Shown here: piece after piece, positions 10,246 to 19,619 of the stretch | How the letters are laid out: every line of letters begins with the position of its first letter | Numbering within the stretch: the stretch's first letter is position 1 | From: Batillaria attramentaria | Lineage: Eukaryota > Mollusca > Gastropoda > Batillariidae | Length of the DNA: 64,000 nt | Assembly: GCA_018292915.2 (NCBI GenBank) | Contig: JACVVK020000316.1 | Coordinates: 481,001 to 545,000, forward strand | Reading direction: 5' to 3' | Notes under the pieces: model-generated | The model's database searches: none | Told to the model about the DNA's origin: nothing | What the model saw: the letters and a program-made list of their open reading frames with translations, nothing else | Made by a program: the position numbers and the translations under genes

Positions 10246-10544
10246 CATCTTCTGACCAGATATCTTGCTGTCAATCTTCATTCATTCTTCATGAACTGCG
10301 AAATGGTCTGAAGAGAAGCATTTCACCTCATATATCTGTAAGTTTAGCCTACTATAACTGTACTACTTCATAGCCCTTAATTGTAGTGTTAGTCAGATAT
10401 AATCCCAAGCCTCTTTCGATGCTGTTATCATTATCCTGTTGCGTTTGACTGAATAATGCTTGAACGTTAATTCTTCTTCTTCACTACTGAAGGAAGTTCA
10501 GTTCCATGTTGCCAAGTGCTGCTAGTCAACATAGTTTCTTTTCC

Positions 10545-10736
10545 TTGTTACAGAACCGTGGTCATTGTTTGTTACAGAACCGTGGTCATTGTTTGTTACA
10601 GAACCGTGGTCATTGTTTGTTACAGAACCGTGGTCATTGTTACAGAACCGTGGTCATTGTTTGTTACAGAACCGTGGTCATTGTTTGTTACAGAACCGTG
10701 GTCATTGTTTGTTACAGAACCATGGTCATTGTTTGA
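10545..10736 (+). repeat. 24-bp minisatellite, 8 units, upstream of a gag gene
   Basis: Unit TTGTTACAGAACCGTGGTCA plus TTGT; one unit is 4 bp short. It ends in TTGAATAAAGTTTATTTGAA, which contains a possible AATAAA signal. The same motif ATGACCACGGTT reappears inverted at 10775. It lies 80 bp before the gag start codon, so it may belong to the long terminal repeat or leader of the retrotransposon. Confidence 0.85.
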
Positions 10737-10816
10737 ATAAAGTTTATTTGAACAAAGAGACAGCGTTCTTATCGATGACCACGGTTTGCTGAGCGCGACC
10801 AAGCACCTACATCACC

Positions 10817-11536
10817 ATGCCTGCTGTTGCCTGCCCGATTCCTGGATGTGACTACGTGACAGCAGACCTTGACGCAGCCATTGTCGCCGCTCTCATCACT
10901 GCCCACACCACAACCCACACCCATGGAGCCACAGCAGCAGCAGCAAAGGTCAACAGAGTCAAGCGACCAGTCATCTCCACCGCTGGCCCCAGCGAGGAAT
11001 GGAGTTACTTCCTCTCCCGATGGTCTGACTACATCGACGCCACGAAAGTGACCGGCCGCGATCAAGCCCTACAACTCCTGGAATGTTGTGACGAACCACT
11101 ACGCAAGGACCTTACTCGTTCAGCGGGTGGCAGCCTCGCAAACAAAACTGTAGATGAGATCCTTGCCACCATCAGGAAACTAGCCGTACGCCAGGAAAAC
11201 ACGATGGTAGCCAGAGTTGCACTACACAACATGCGCCAAGACCGCGACAAACCGATACGTGCATTTGGAGCCCGTCTCACAGGCCAAGCTGGCGTCTGCA
11301 ACTTCTCCATCAAATGCCCTTCTGATGCTTGCGGCCAAGACGTCAACTACACTGACGCAATTTTACGTGACGCCCTCATCCGCGGCATTGCTGATCCTGA
11401 TATCCAACTGGACCTCCTCAGTCACAAGAACCAGGATATGGGCCTGGAAGATGTCCTGCAATTCGTGGAGGCCAAGGAGGCCGGCAAGCGGTCAGCCTTC
11501 CGCCTGCTCGACATCCACTCAACCGATGCTATCAAA
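10817..11536 (+). pseudogene. LTR-retrotransposon Gag-like protein, truncated
   Basis: A 240-residue open frame starting at ATG 10817 begins with a CPIPGCDYVTADLDAA Cys-containing motif. A capsid-like alpha-helical region follows (EEWSYFLSRWSDYI, LLECCDEPLRKDL, RQDRDKPIRAFGARL, FVEAKEAGKRSAFRLL). This arrangement is typical of Gag from Gypsy-type elements annotated as K02A2.6-like in invertebrates. The frame ends in a SINE fragment that supplies the last residues and the stop at 11675-11677. The CCHC knuckle, protease and polymerase do not follow directly. A retropepsin of similar type lies at 15.5 kb and could be from the same original element. Confidence 0.65.
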
Positions 11537-11657
11537 GATATCAAAGACGGGGCAACGATGAAAAAGCCAGCACAAATATTTGGCCCAAGCCGGGATCGAA
11601 CTCACAACCCGAGCATTAGAAGTCCAACGCTCTACCGTTCAACCACCCCGGCTCCCC
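11537..11657 (-). mobile_element. tRNA-derived SINE fragment with tRNA-like head
   Basis: On the minus strand it begins GGGGAGCCGGGGTGGTTGAA, followed by GGTAGAGCG (box A-like) and GAGTTCGATCC (box B-like), then the body GTGCTGGCTTTTTCATCG and CCCCGTCTTTGATATC. The 3' part present in other copies (GTGGAAAAGGACGTTAAAC) is missing. The fragment truncates the gag frame. It is a SINE head, not a tRNA gene. Confidence 0.75.
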
Positions 11658-12109
11658 TCATGCTAGTACAAATATAGTACCTTGGTGATTCCATAGTAAA
11701 CAGTTTTTTGGTTAACTGAAATCTTGTAGTACCTATCACTGTATCAGAAATTCAGATCTCCCTTACACTTTGTCCTACTTTGTGTAGGAGCCAGACCTGA
11801 CATTACTGATTTAACAATTGGATCTGTATCGGTCCTGGTGGCGATTCGAATTAAAAAAATAAAATAAAATAAAAACAAGAGCAAATTTATGCATTGACAA
11901 AGAGAGAAAGACACACACACACATGAAAACATGCCAAGGACTTCAGGCATATCAAACTGTAGTGATTGAAGATGCTGTAGTATTGGCAGTAGTAGTAATG
12001 GTCAAGACATCTGGTATGAATATGGTCAATATTCAGGTAAATTAACTATTTCTTTGGGGTCCCAAGAGGGTTGAAATTCTCCTGACACTTCAAACAAATC
12101 CTTTAAACT
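11658..12109. other. No recognised gene
   Basis: AT-rich spacer with a short AAATAAAATAAAA run near 11855 and a short ACACACAC run near 11912. It lies between the gag relic and the first piggyBac relic. Confidence 0.5.
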
Positions 12110-12229
12110 GGCAAAGGGGAAAACAGTTGTGCGTCAGAAGGGTGATGTGGCTGTTCGCTACAACGACCGCATTTCATCAAAATACACTGCTCGGCCTGTG
12201 GACACTGGGAAGAAAGAACGACAGTCCAG

Positions 12230-12712
12230 AGTGCAGCGCCAGAGAGGTTGGTTAGTAATTTAGGGCTTAACGGCAGCGCCAGAGAGGTTAGTTAGTAATT
12301 TAGGGCTTAACGGCAGCGCCAGAGAGGTTAGTTAGTAATTTAGGGCTTAACGGCAGCGCCAGAGAGGTTAGTAATTTAGGGCTTAACGGCAGCGCCAGAG
12401 AGGTTAGTTAGTAATTTAGGGCTTAACGGCAGCGCCAGAGCGGTTAGTTAGTAATTTAGGGCTTAACGGCAGCGCCAGAGAGGTTAGTAATTTAGGGCTT
12501 AACGGCAGCGCCAGAGAGGTTAGTTAGTAATTTAGGGCTTAACGGCAGCGCCAGAGCGGTTAGTTAGTAATTTAGGGCTTAACGGCAGTGCCAGAGAGGT
12601 TAGTTAGTAATTTAGGGCTTAACGGCAGCGCCAGAGCGGTTAGTTAGTAATTTAGGGCTTAACGGCAGCGCCAGAGCGGTTAGTTAGTAATTTAGGGCTT
12701 AACAGCAGTGCT
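12230..12712 (-). repeat. ~40-bp array, about 12 units, period = target-site duplication + micro-insert
   Basis: Each unit is CAGCGCCAGAGAGGT (target sequence of the piggyBac gene) plus TAGTTAGTAATTTAGGGCTT and AACGG (3' end of the common retroelement). Two units lack GTTA. The array ends with a diverged target copy, CAGTGCTAGAGAGGA, where the piggyBac sequence resumes. The simplest reading is a single ~25-bp insertion flanked by a 15-bp duplication, later amplified by unequal exchange. Confidence 0.85.
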
Positions 12713-12828
12713 AGAGAGGAGATGTTGCTGGAAATGTTGTGAAGCCAGGGACTGTACATGAGTACAACCACAATATGAATGGTGTTTACCATTTTGATCA
12801 GCATCTCAGTTATTACAGCTTCAACCGA

Positions 12829-12930
12829 GTGGGTGGGTAGGTGTTTGGGGGTTTAACGTCTTTTTCCACCACATACGGGTGATACCAAAGACGGGGCAAC
12901 GATGAAAAAGCCAGCACAAATATTTGGCCC
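12829..12930 (-). mobile_element. 5'-truncated SINE with 13-bp TSD inside piggyBac relic A
   Basis: Flanked by perfect CAGCTTCAACCGA at 12816-12828 and 12931-12943. The body carries GGGGGTTTAACGTC, CCACCACATACGGGTGATAC and AAAGACGGGGCAACGATG, i.e. the minus strand of the SINE tail and body without the tRNA head. Removing it and one copy of the duplication restores the piggyBac reading. Confidence 0.85.
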
Positions 12931-13189
12931 CAGCTTCAACCGAAAAACTGTAAAATGGTGGAAGCGTGCAGCAACACACCTGCTTCATATGGCCAAAATT
13001 CAAGCCATGATCCTCTACAATAAGTTCGAGAACAAAAACATGACACAGGCAGACTTCACACTGGACTTTATCCTGAAAGTGACCAACTCCGCAGTGACCA
13101 CGCCAGAGGCTGATGGGGCAGAAGCACGGGCACGAGATGGAGCAGATGATGAGGCCGAAGTGTGTGCAGCCATTGGATTTTCAGCGACT

Positions 13190-13895
13190 CGGTCACATCT
13201 GTCAACGCGTGAACAGATGGTTGTATTCCTCACTGCCCCATTACTTGGGAAAGGCTACAGAGTATACACTGACAATTGGTAGTCTAGTTTGAGACTGTTC
13301 TCGTACTTACTTACCAAGAGCACTGTTGCGTGTGGTACAATCAGGGCAAACCGTGGAATTCCGCCATAACTTCCACCATGTGAAACGCGGACTCGTGGCC
13401 AGTCAGCAGCCTTGACTGGAGATGATAAGGTTGTTGCCATGAAGTACAACAGCACCAAGGTGGTGTACCTCACGTCTACCATTCATGGACATGTGCAGCA
13501 GAGGATGCCCAACAGAAGGACAGATGGCACCATTCTTCGACCAAAAGTGTCAGACTACAATCGCAACATGGGCGGAGTTAATTTATAAACAGGACCAGCC
13601 TATCAAGCCCTATGACTGCACCCGTAAATCTATGAAGTGGACTAAGAAGTGGACTACGAAGTGGACTAAGAAGCTGTTTATCCATTACCTCCAAGTCAGT
13701 GCATGCAATGCTTGCAATCCTAGCTTGCAAGCAGGGATATAGAATTAGAAATCCCTTCCTGCAGTTCATCGAGGAGATGATTACATCCTGGGTGTGGAAA
13801 GAGGAACCGCCGATGGTGCCTGATGAGCCAGAGGACATCATCAGACTCAGAGACAGGCACTTTCCGCATCACATTCCATCCACATGTGACCGTTG
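13190..13895 (+). pseudogene. piggyBac transposase relic B (catalytic middle to C-terminus)
   Basis: Reads LLGKGYRVYTDNW, then a stop at 13280-13282, YLLTKSTVACGTIRANRGIP, DDKVVAMKYNSTKVVYLTST, VSDYNRNMGGV, PYDCTRKSMKWTKK, LFIHYLQVSA, FLQFIEEMITSWVWKEEP and IIRLRDRHFPHHIPST. The order YTDN(Y/W)..., ACGT(I/V)R, LSTIH, YN..MGGV, KWW/KKL is typical of piggyBac. Frameshifts near 13370 and 13700 and stops make it non-functional. KWTKK is locally triplicated by a 15-bp tandem repeat at 13632-13673. The copy differs strongly from relic A, so two separate elements lie side by side. Confidence 0.75.
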
Positions 13896-14856
13896 GTCTT
13901 TTGTTTTCATTTTGGCTTGTATTATGTAGTGCCGTCTGCGGCAGTATTACCGTATAAGGATATAAAAAATGTGGCCCGGAGTTGGTCATCCATTCAGTTG
14001 AAATTAAGTATTTCTATTTTCTGTTAATGATTATAGGCTATAAAAGTGGCCGGTGGCCTTTTTCTTAGTTAAAATAAATAATAGATCTTATGTCTGGGAT
14101 AAAGGCAAAAGGGTTTGTTTCGGGCAAAATCCCGTTGCGAGGCTTTGGTGGCACCCAAGTGCAAGCCGGATGGGTTTTTTTTATAGCCTGGGTCATCTGC
14201 TGTTTTTTGTAAAATTTATGGGAGAAGGGTCGTAAATTTGGATGTGAGCATGTAGTATGTGCGTTGAAGGGGTCAGGGGGAGTAGAAAACTGAAAGTGTT
14301 CTTACAAGACTTTAGGGAAAATCGCTTATTGGAAGGGGACTCTTTATCTCGCGGAAGAGTTTAGGCCTAGATTTGTGTTCCTCCGCGGTTTCGCGCCGTT
14401 TTCGTCCTTTTTTCTCCAAGATTTCGGAGGAGAAGGACGTGTTACTGTCCAGCTCTGGTGTAGGGCCGAGGCAGGGTTCGTGGACTTGAGCCACTGGGAG
14501 GCTGGTTGTGTTCGGTGATTAGTAGGACACAGCAGTTGTACTGTCGGCGTGTGTATTCGCTGGAGGCGCGTGGGGCGACGGGTGGACGTGTGTTCTGTGA
14601 CTACTGGGACGCAGTTTTCACTGGCGTGTATATTCGCCGGAGGTTAAGGTATGTGGAGCGCTCTGACGCTCTGGCTTTCTTATTTTATTGCTTGACTCTA
14701 TGGCCGATCAAGTAGTATGGTAGCGGGTATTTCGGTTTTGGGGTTAGATGCCTAGATGGATAAATTTGTGTTGACCGAACGATCTCCTGCTTGTGTAGGA
14801 GGTGGCTGGTGGTCGGTTCCTGACGCGGAGGATAGGAGATTGCTATCGGTTGGTGC
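13896..14856. other. No recognised gene; possible retroelement long terminal repeat or leader
   Basis: Moderately GC-rich sequence without coding similarity that I can identify. Its position before a retropepsin, and the hairpin-rich repeats that follow, would fit an LTR or untranslated leader, but no matching second LTR was found. Confidence 0.35.
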
Positions 14857-15065
14857 AGGGTTAGGATTGTTGTGTATTTTATTTGCTAAACCCTCGCGCA
14901 GGGTTAGGAGTGTTGTGCATTTTAATTGCTAAACCCTCGCGCAGGGTTAGGAGTGTTGTGTACTGTATTTGCTAAACCCTTGTCGGGTTAGGAGTGTCGT
15001 GCATCTTATTTGCTAAACCCTCGTGAGGTTAGGATTGTGGTGCATTTTGTTTGCTGAACCCAAGA
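14857..15065 (+). repeat. ~43-bp tandem repeat, about 5 units, with hairpin potential
   Basis: The unit is GGGTTAGGAGTGTTGTGCAT followed by TTTATTTGCTAAACCCTCGC. Each junction, CTAAACCCTCGCGCAGGGTT-AG, can fold into a short stem (CTAACCCT/AGGGTTAG). Confidence 0.8.
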
Positions 15066-15370
15066 GCTGGGTTGGGACGTTGGATTTTTTTTGGCCTTGA
15101 ACGTGCCCTTATTTGGCCCTTGGTGCTCTTAAGTGGAATAAATAATTGGAACAAATAGTTTCTTTTGTTCTTTTTACCTGGGGTTGGCACTGTGAATCTG
15201 CGTGAGCTACTCTGTGAAACAAATAAATTGGATTTGGGGATCGAGCTCAACTATTGAGGTTTAACTGTTTCACCTCTTGTCACTTGTCTGTGTCTTTGTG
15301 GCACTGAGCAGTCAGGAGTTTTTTTTTTTTTGTTTTTTTTTGGCCACTCGGTCACACACAGAAAGGAGTG
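15066..15370. other. No recognised gene
   Basis: Spacer with T-runs around 15320-15342. No coding similarity seen. Confidence 0.5.
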
Positions 15371-15440
15371 AGTTAGTTATTTAGGGCTTAACGCCACGCA
15401 AGTAACAAAGACTACTTTGCGGCAAAGTCTTCCTACGCCA
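15371..15440 (-). mobile_element. Short copy of the TTAGGGCTTAACGCC retroelement
   Basis: GTTAGTTATTTAGGGCTTAA, CGCCACGCAAGTAACAAAGA and CTACTTTGCGGC match the common 3' end. The copy stops within about 70 bp. No clear target-site duplication. Confidence 0.65.
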
Positions 15441-15456
15441 AGTCATTAACTCTCCT

Positions 15457-15870
15457 ACTGCCACAAATGCCTACTCCTACAAATGCCAGCCAGACTCGGA
15501 CTCTGATTATGATTTTATGGGCAGCATTACTGCGGACGTCGATCATCTCGAGACAGATGAGTGGAAAGCCATCATCAGCGTCGACACCCTATTCCAACTG
15601 GACACCGGCGCGGCAGTGACTATCATTGGGGAGAACGACATGCCCAGGGACGTTCAGCTTCAACCTGCTGACAGACCCCTCAAAGGCCCAGGGGACACAA
15701 AACTGACTTGCATGGGCAAGTTTGAGGCCACTCTCATGTACAAAGACTCTTGCCTACGCGACGCCATCTATACATGTATGTGATTCCACGACAGCAGACA
15801 GGCCTACTGAGCAAAGCAGCCTGTGTAAAGTTGGGCCTGATAGCGCAGAAGACGACGTTTTTGAGGAGGA
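15457..15870 (+). pseudogene. Retropepsin (aspartic protease) fragment of an LTR retrotransposon
   Basis: An open frame from about 15457 contains LFQLDTGAAVTIIGENDM, which holds the catalytic Asp-Thr-Gly of retropepsins, and then LKGPGDTKLTCMGKFEATL, as in Gypsy-type proteases. The frame stops at 15780-15782. A +1 shift near 15770 continues it as YVIPRQQTGLLSKAACVKLG, a segment usual between protease and reverse transcriptase. No reverse transcriptase follows. It could derive from the same element as the gag relic at 10.8 kb. Confidence 0.65.
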
Positions 15871-15929
15871 GCAGCTATTCCAAATGATCGCAGCAAGGGA
15901 CTTGCGGGTCAGAATGGCAGTCCTGGCAA

Positions 15930-17710
15930 CTTTACAGCCATTGCGTCCAAGGGCAGTGCGAAACCCGGACGTTCACGTGGTAGACTTCTATGCCAAATGC
16001 AGACCAGCAAATATAAAGCTAATGAAGCATTCTGGCATTAGGCATTGACTGTTTTCCATTGTCCAGTCCTTGATAACACCCCTACATTGTGCAGTAAGAT
16101 GTGCCTCTGTGAATACTGCACCAACGCTCAACTTAAGCTGAGGACTGTGAACGCAGTTGCAGCAAGAATAAACAACAACTGCAGAGTGCGCCATATCAAC
16201 CACGGTGCTGACCTCGTCACATGTGGCCGTGAAGATGGCAAGTACAGGAAACCGTGTGCATATGGTTACTGCCCTAACTGCTCACCCAGGAACTTGGCCA
16301 ACCACCTTCAGCCCTTGATGGGGCACCAACTGCAAGTCTCTTGGCTCAAGTGGGAGAGCTCCGCCACCATTGCAAATGGGAAAAGGGTGAGTATTGTTCA
16401 CTCTCTGCCATCTAGTGCAACTGAAATAAATTTGTTTGTGAAGTGTAGGAAATTCTGATTAAATCATAATACATGTAGCTGCATTGCTCCACCATCCATG
16501 TGTATCAATTTTTATTCTTCTGTTGCAGGTCACCCGGAAAATGCTCGTCAGAAAGCATGGTACGATGACAGAACTCACTGCTGAGCTGACATTCCTGGCA
16601 GCTCACCTGTTCAGGGCTGACTGGCAACACAGCCAGTTTGAGCTGATGAGGAAGGAGCGCCCCTTTCCACCGAAAACAGTGGGTACGGTCCTGGACTTCG
16701 CTGAAAATTTCACCTGTGCCTACCAGGTGAGTTTTATTTTGAATTATGTGAATTAAATGGGGGCAATGGATGTCTTAAAGTAGTCTGACAAGTCTGGTAT
16801 ATATAATATAGTAATTTTTAACACTGAGAACTCCTTTCTGAATGGTTTTGTGAATTTTGACTTTTTCAGGATGAAGTCCAGGCCGCCCACTGGCATCACG
16901 AAGAGGTGACTGTTCATCCTATTGTCACCTATTATGCCTGCCCCAGCTGTGCAGAGACCACCACAGAGTCGCTGGTCTTCATTTCCAATGACAGGACCCA
17001 TGATTTCAACGCTGTCCACAGCTTTACCCCCCTTGCGATACAGCACCTACGGGGTCGTGGTCTTCCTGTTGAGGCAGTAGTGCAGTGGACAGATGGCTGT
17101 GCAAGCCAGTATAAATCAAAAGTCGGGTTGAAAATAAAGTACCATTTCTTCTGGTGCAAATATGGCAAATTGTGCTAGGCATTGATTCTGATTTCACTGA
17201 CAGGAACTATGGCCTTATGCAATGTACTGATTTCCTTTGCGGGGTGACACCATAATGCTGAAAGAAATTTATCCTGTATTTTTCAGGTCCCTTCTCAGAC
17301 ATCAGCTATGGTCTCCAGGACCATGGCTGCACACTAGAGCGCCACTATTTTGGATCTCGTCATGGGAAGGGGCCCTCTGATGGGGAAAGCGCGGTGGTAA
17401 AACACAGCGCAATGGTGGCCGTGAGGACCTCTAGAGCGGTAATCACCTCAGCAAGGGACTTGAACAATTACTGTATCAGAAACCAGCTGAACAAGCAGCC
17501 TCTCGACACTGACTGCCAGCACTTTCTCCGGTCGTTTTTCTTCGTCGATGCTGAGGACATCAGACGCAGCAGGAATCGTCCGGTCAAGACACTGAAGGGC
17601 ACAAGGGCACTCCATGCCGTCAGGTGCATATAAGAAAATAAGATCCAGACACCTGAGCTGTGGTGTTGTTGTGCTGGCTGCAATCCAAAAATTATCATGA
17701 CGAACAACCC
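15930..17710 (+). pseudogene. Multi-exon transposase-like gene of an unnamed family, copy 1
   Basis: Segments: VDFYAKCRPANIKLMKHSG (about 15980-16035); exon 16045-16387 with CLCEYCTNAQLKL and CAYGYCPNC; exon 16529-16723 with VTRKMLVRKHGTMTELT and TVLDFAENFTCAYQ; exon 16870-17135 with VTVHPIVTYYACPSCAE and VVQWTDGCASQYKSK; exon from 17287 with DISYGLQDHGCTLERHYFGS and RHGKGPSDGESAV. Introns have GTGAGT donors and CAG acceptors. The invariant D-FAEN, YY-C, (S/T)DGCA-QYKSK and HGKG-x-x-DG motifs recur in many invertebrate proteins that I cannot name; a DDE-type nuclease is an inference. The third donor (AAAGTCGGG) leaves the frame broken, so it is probably dead. Confidence 0.6.
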
Positions 17711-18334
17711 ACCAAAGGACAGATGGGCTGTAAGTCTTGTACCCTTCTAAAGTACATTTATTTCATTTATAGGTTGCTTTTAAAGGGTTCTGAAGTATAT
17801 TCTCCCAAAACAATGGTCTCTCTATTGCATTTTCAGTTACTTTTGACTTGACTTTTGTGTCCATGTCACACGGCCAATTTTCATCTTGGCCAATGATTTT
17901 CAGGCCTCTGTAGCCATTTATCTTACACAAGTTATCTTTTCACCTGCAAAACTATTATTTGCCATCATTTGTCTTCAAGAAAAAATGCATTGCAGCTAGT
18001 TTGGAGCAATTTTGTTTTTGGACCACCATGTCTCACTTTAGGGCCCAGTTTCTGAGACAGACCCATATACTCCTACAATACTGCGGTTTTCATAAATCAG
18101 TTCAAGATCATTAGTTCTTCCTTTTTAGCAAAAATAATGTGGGGGGTAAAAAATCTGATTATGGACCTTTAAGCGAGAATTAAAATGAAATTGAGCATTT
18201 ATAAGCACCTTTTTGCATGTGTGAATTGGCTATTCGCTGCCCACTCCTAACCCCATTCTTCAACCACACTTACTCTTGGCTCATGGATGAAGGTGATCTC
18301 TGGAACTGAAAGGGTTAAAGGAAACGTTCTTTTT
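17711..18334. other. No recognised gene
   Basis: AT-rich spacer between two transposon relics. A TTTTTTTCAG at 18330-18340 could be the acceptor of the following Harbinger exon, but the reading just after it needs a one-base shift (GLPRE then VVGAIDGT). Confidence 0.4.
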
Positions 18335-18973
18335 TTCAGGACTTCCAAGAGAGGTGTGGTGGGGGCCATTGATGGGACTTGTGTACCGATCCCAGGGCCC
18401 TCAGAGCATCGGGACTCCTACATCAATAGGAAGGACACCCCAAGTATGCAGGTGCAGGTGGTCAGCAACCATAGCCTGTTATTCCTGGATGTGCTGACCG
18501 GGTGGCCTTGTTCCATGCACAACGCCCGTGTGTTCAGAAACAGCCCTCTGAAGCAGCTGTTGGAAGACCGCCGCATGCCACAGGAATACCACTTGATTGG
18601 GGACTCTACATACCCCCTGACCCCTTACTTGCTCGTGCCATTTAGGGATGATGGGCATTTGTCTCCAGTGCAGAGGAGATACAATGCTCGGCATTCCTCA
18701 ACACGCGTTGATGTTGAACGCTCCATTGGACTTCTGAAGGGCAAGTTTCGTCGCCTCAAGTTTTAGGATATGCACAGCGTGGATGACATTCCTACGATTA
18801 TCTTCGCTGCTTGTGTCCTTCATAATTTTATCATAATCAAGAATGGAGTGGATGATGACCACATCATCGTTGATGATGGCAATTGTGAAGGTGAGGCAGA
18901 TGCTGGCCCTGATGAAGCACTGTACCAATGTGGAGCACAGAAGAGAGACATGGTCGCTATTAATCTAGTCTAA
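18335..18973 (+). pseudogene. PIF/Harbinger nuclease (HARBI1-like) fragment
   Basis: Encodes GVVGAIDGTCVPIPGPSEHR, YINRK, LFLDVLTGWPCSMHNARVFR, YHLIGDSTYPLTPYLLVPF, NARHSSTRVDVERSIGLLKG and FRRLKF. The three acidic catalytic positions of the DDE nuclease can be assigned: Asp in AIDGT, Asp in GDSTYPL and Glu in VERSIGLLKG. An in-frame TAG at 18764-18766 then interrupts the C-terminal block, which resumes as DMHSVDDIPTIIFAACVLHN and ends at 18971-18973. In this family an ordinary residue precedes DMHSVDDIP, so the TAG is probably a nonsense mutation. The N-terminal part and terminal inverted repeats were not found. Confidence 0.75.
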
Positions 18974-19158
18974 GTATTGTTCACAGATAGATCCGCTTTC
19001 ATCACGCTTTGTATCACAACCATCACATGCTCCCAGTAACTTTGTCCTGGACCCTTCTTAATCTTGGGTGTCACTGTTGTACCTTATGGTAACCTCTAGG
19101 ACTCTAGGAAGATACAAACATTTCTGACTTTCCCCAATTTCGTTCACTGAGAAAGTCA

Positions 19159-19340
19159 AGCCATCAACCCCATCTATGAACGGATGCCTGATCCCAATCA
19201 GTTGAGGAAAATGCAGCATGGTAGGACTCAAAATGCCAATGAAGCTGTAATTAGTGTAAATGGCACCATGTGGGCTAGATGCCCCCAACACAGTCTTCGT
19301 ATGGGTGCGGCATGTCAACACAGCTTGCCACTCCAACCAT
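19159..19340 (+). pseudogene. Mutator-like transposase fragment (later part)
   Basis: Reads PIYERMPDPNQLRKMQHGRT, QNANEAVISVNGTMWARCPQ and HSLRMGAA. The PIY-xx-(L/M)-x-(D/N)PxxLxK-xxHGxTQN(A/P)NE-x-x-N-x-(I/M)W-x-(R/K)CP order follows directly on the block at 6324-6564, which ends PIYE. The two fragments overlap by those four residues and lie in the same orientation 12.6 kb apart. The sequence is then cut by a retroelement micro-insertion. Confidence 0.55.
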
Positions 19341-19490
19341 AGTTAGTTATTTAGGGCTTAACGTACGGGTGCGGCATGTCAACACAGCTTGCCACTCCAA
19401 CCATAGTTAGTTATTTAGGGCTTAACGCCGCACTAACAACAAAGACTATTTCGCGGCTAATGGGAGTCCCTTTCTGCCGGGTCCTTCAAC
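19310..19490 (-). mobile_element. Retroelement copy with a duplicated 40-bp target
   Basis: GGTGCGGCATGTCAACACAG and CTTGCCACTCCAACCATAGT occur twice. The first is followed by only TAGTTATTTAGGGCTTAACG, the second by the longer element end (GCCGCACTAACAACAAAGAC, TATTTCGCGGCT). This is a dimer of target plus truncated insert, the same pattern as at 12230-12712 but with two units. Confidence 0.75.
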
Positions 19491-19619
19491 CCTCTGCGTG
19501 TTTGTCACCGCACCGACGGTGCTGACAAACCTTGACGACACTGTCCGTCACCGCAACAGTGGTACGCCCTCTGAGTGTGTTGATTTGTGTTCCGGAAAGA
19601 GTGATTTAAAAACGTGAAA

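Larger units (their letters stand above)
12110..13100 (+). pseudogene. piggyBac transposase relic A, twice interrupted
   Basis: Positions 12110-12250 read KGKTVVRQKGDVAVRYNDR and PVDTGKKERQSRVQRQRG. After a tandem array of micro-insertions the frame resumes at about 12715: VVKPGTVHEYNHNMNGV, HFDQHLSYYSF, then after a SINE at 12829-12930 NRKTVKWWKRAATHLLHMAK, ILYNKF. The xYNxxMxGVDxxDQxxxYYSxxRKxxKWWK block is diagnostic of piggyBac-type transposases. The Asp usual before HFDQ is replaced by Tyr. Catalytic segments upstream are missing. Reading continues without a break into a second relic at 13190. Confidence 0.8.

Noticed and set aside
11570..11657. tRNA gene on the minus strand (also at 60110-60177)
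   Set aside because: Box A and box B are present, but the arms do not pair as in a tRNA and the SINE body follows directly; these are SINE heads.
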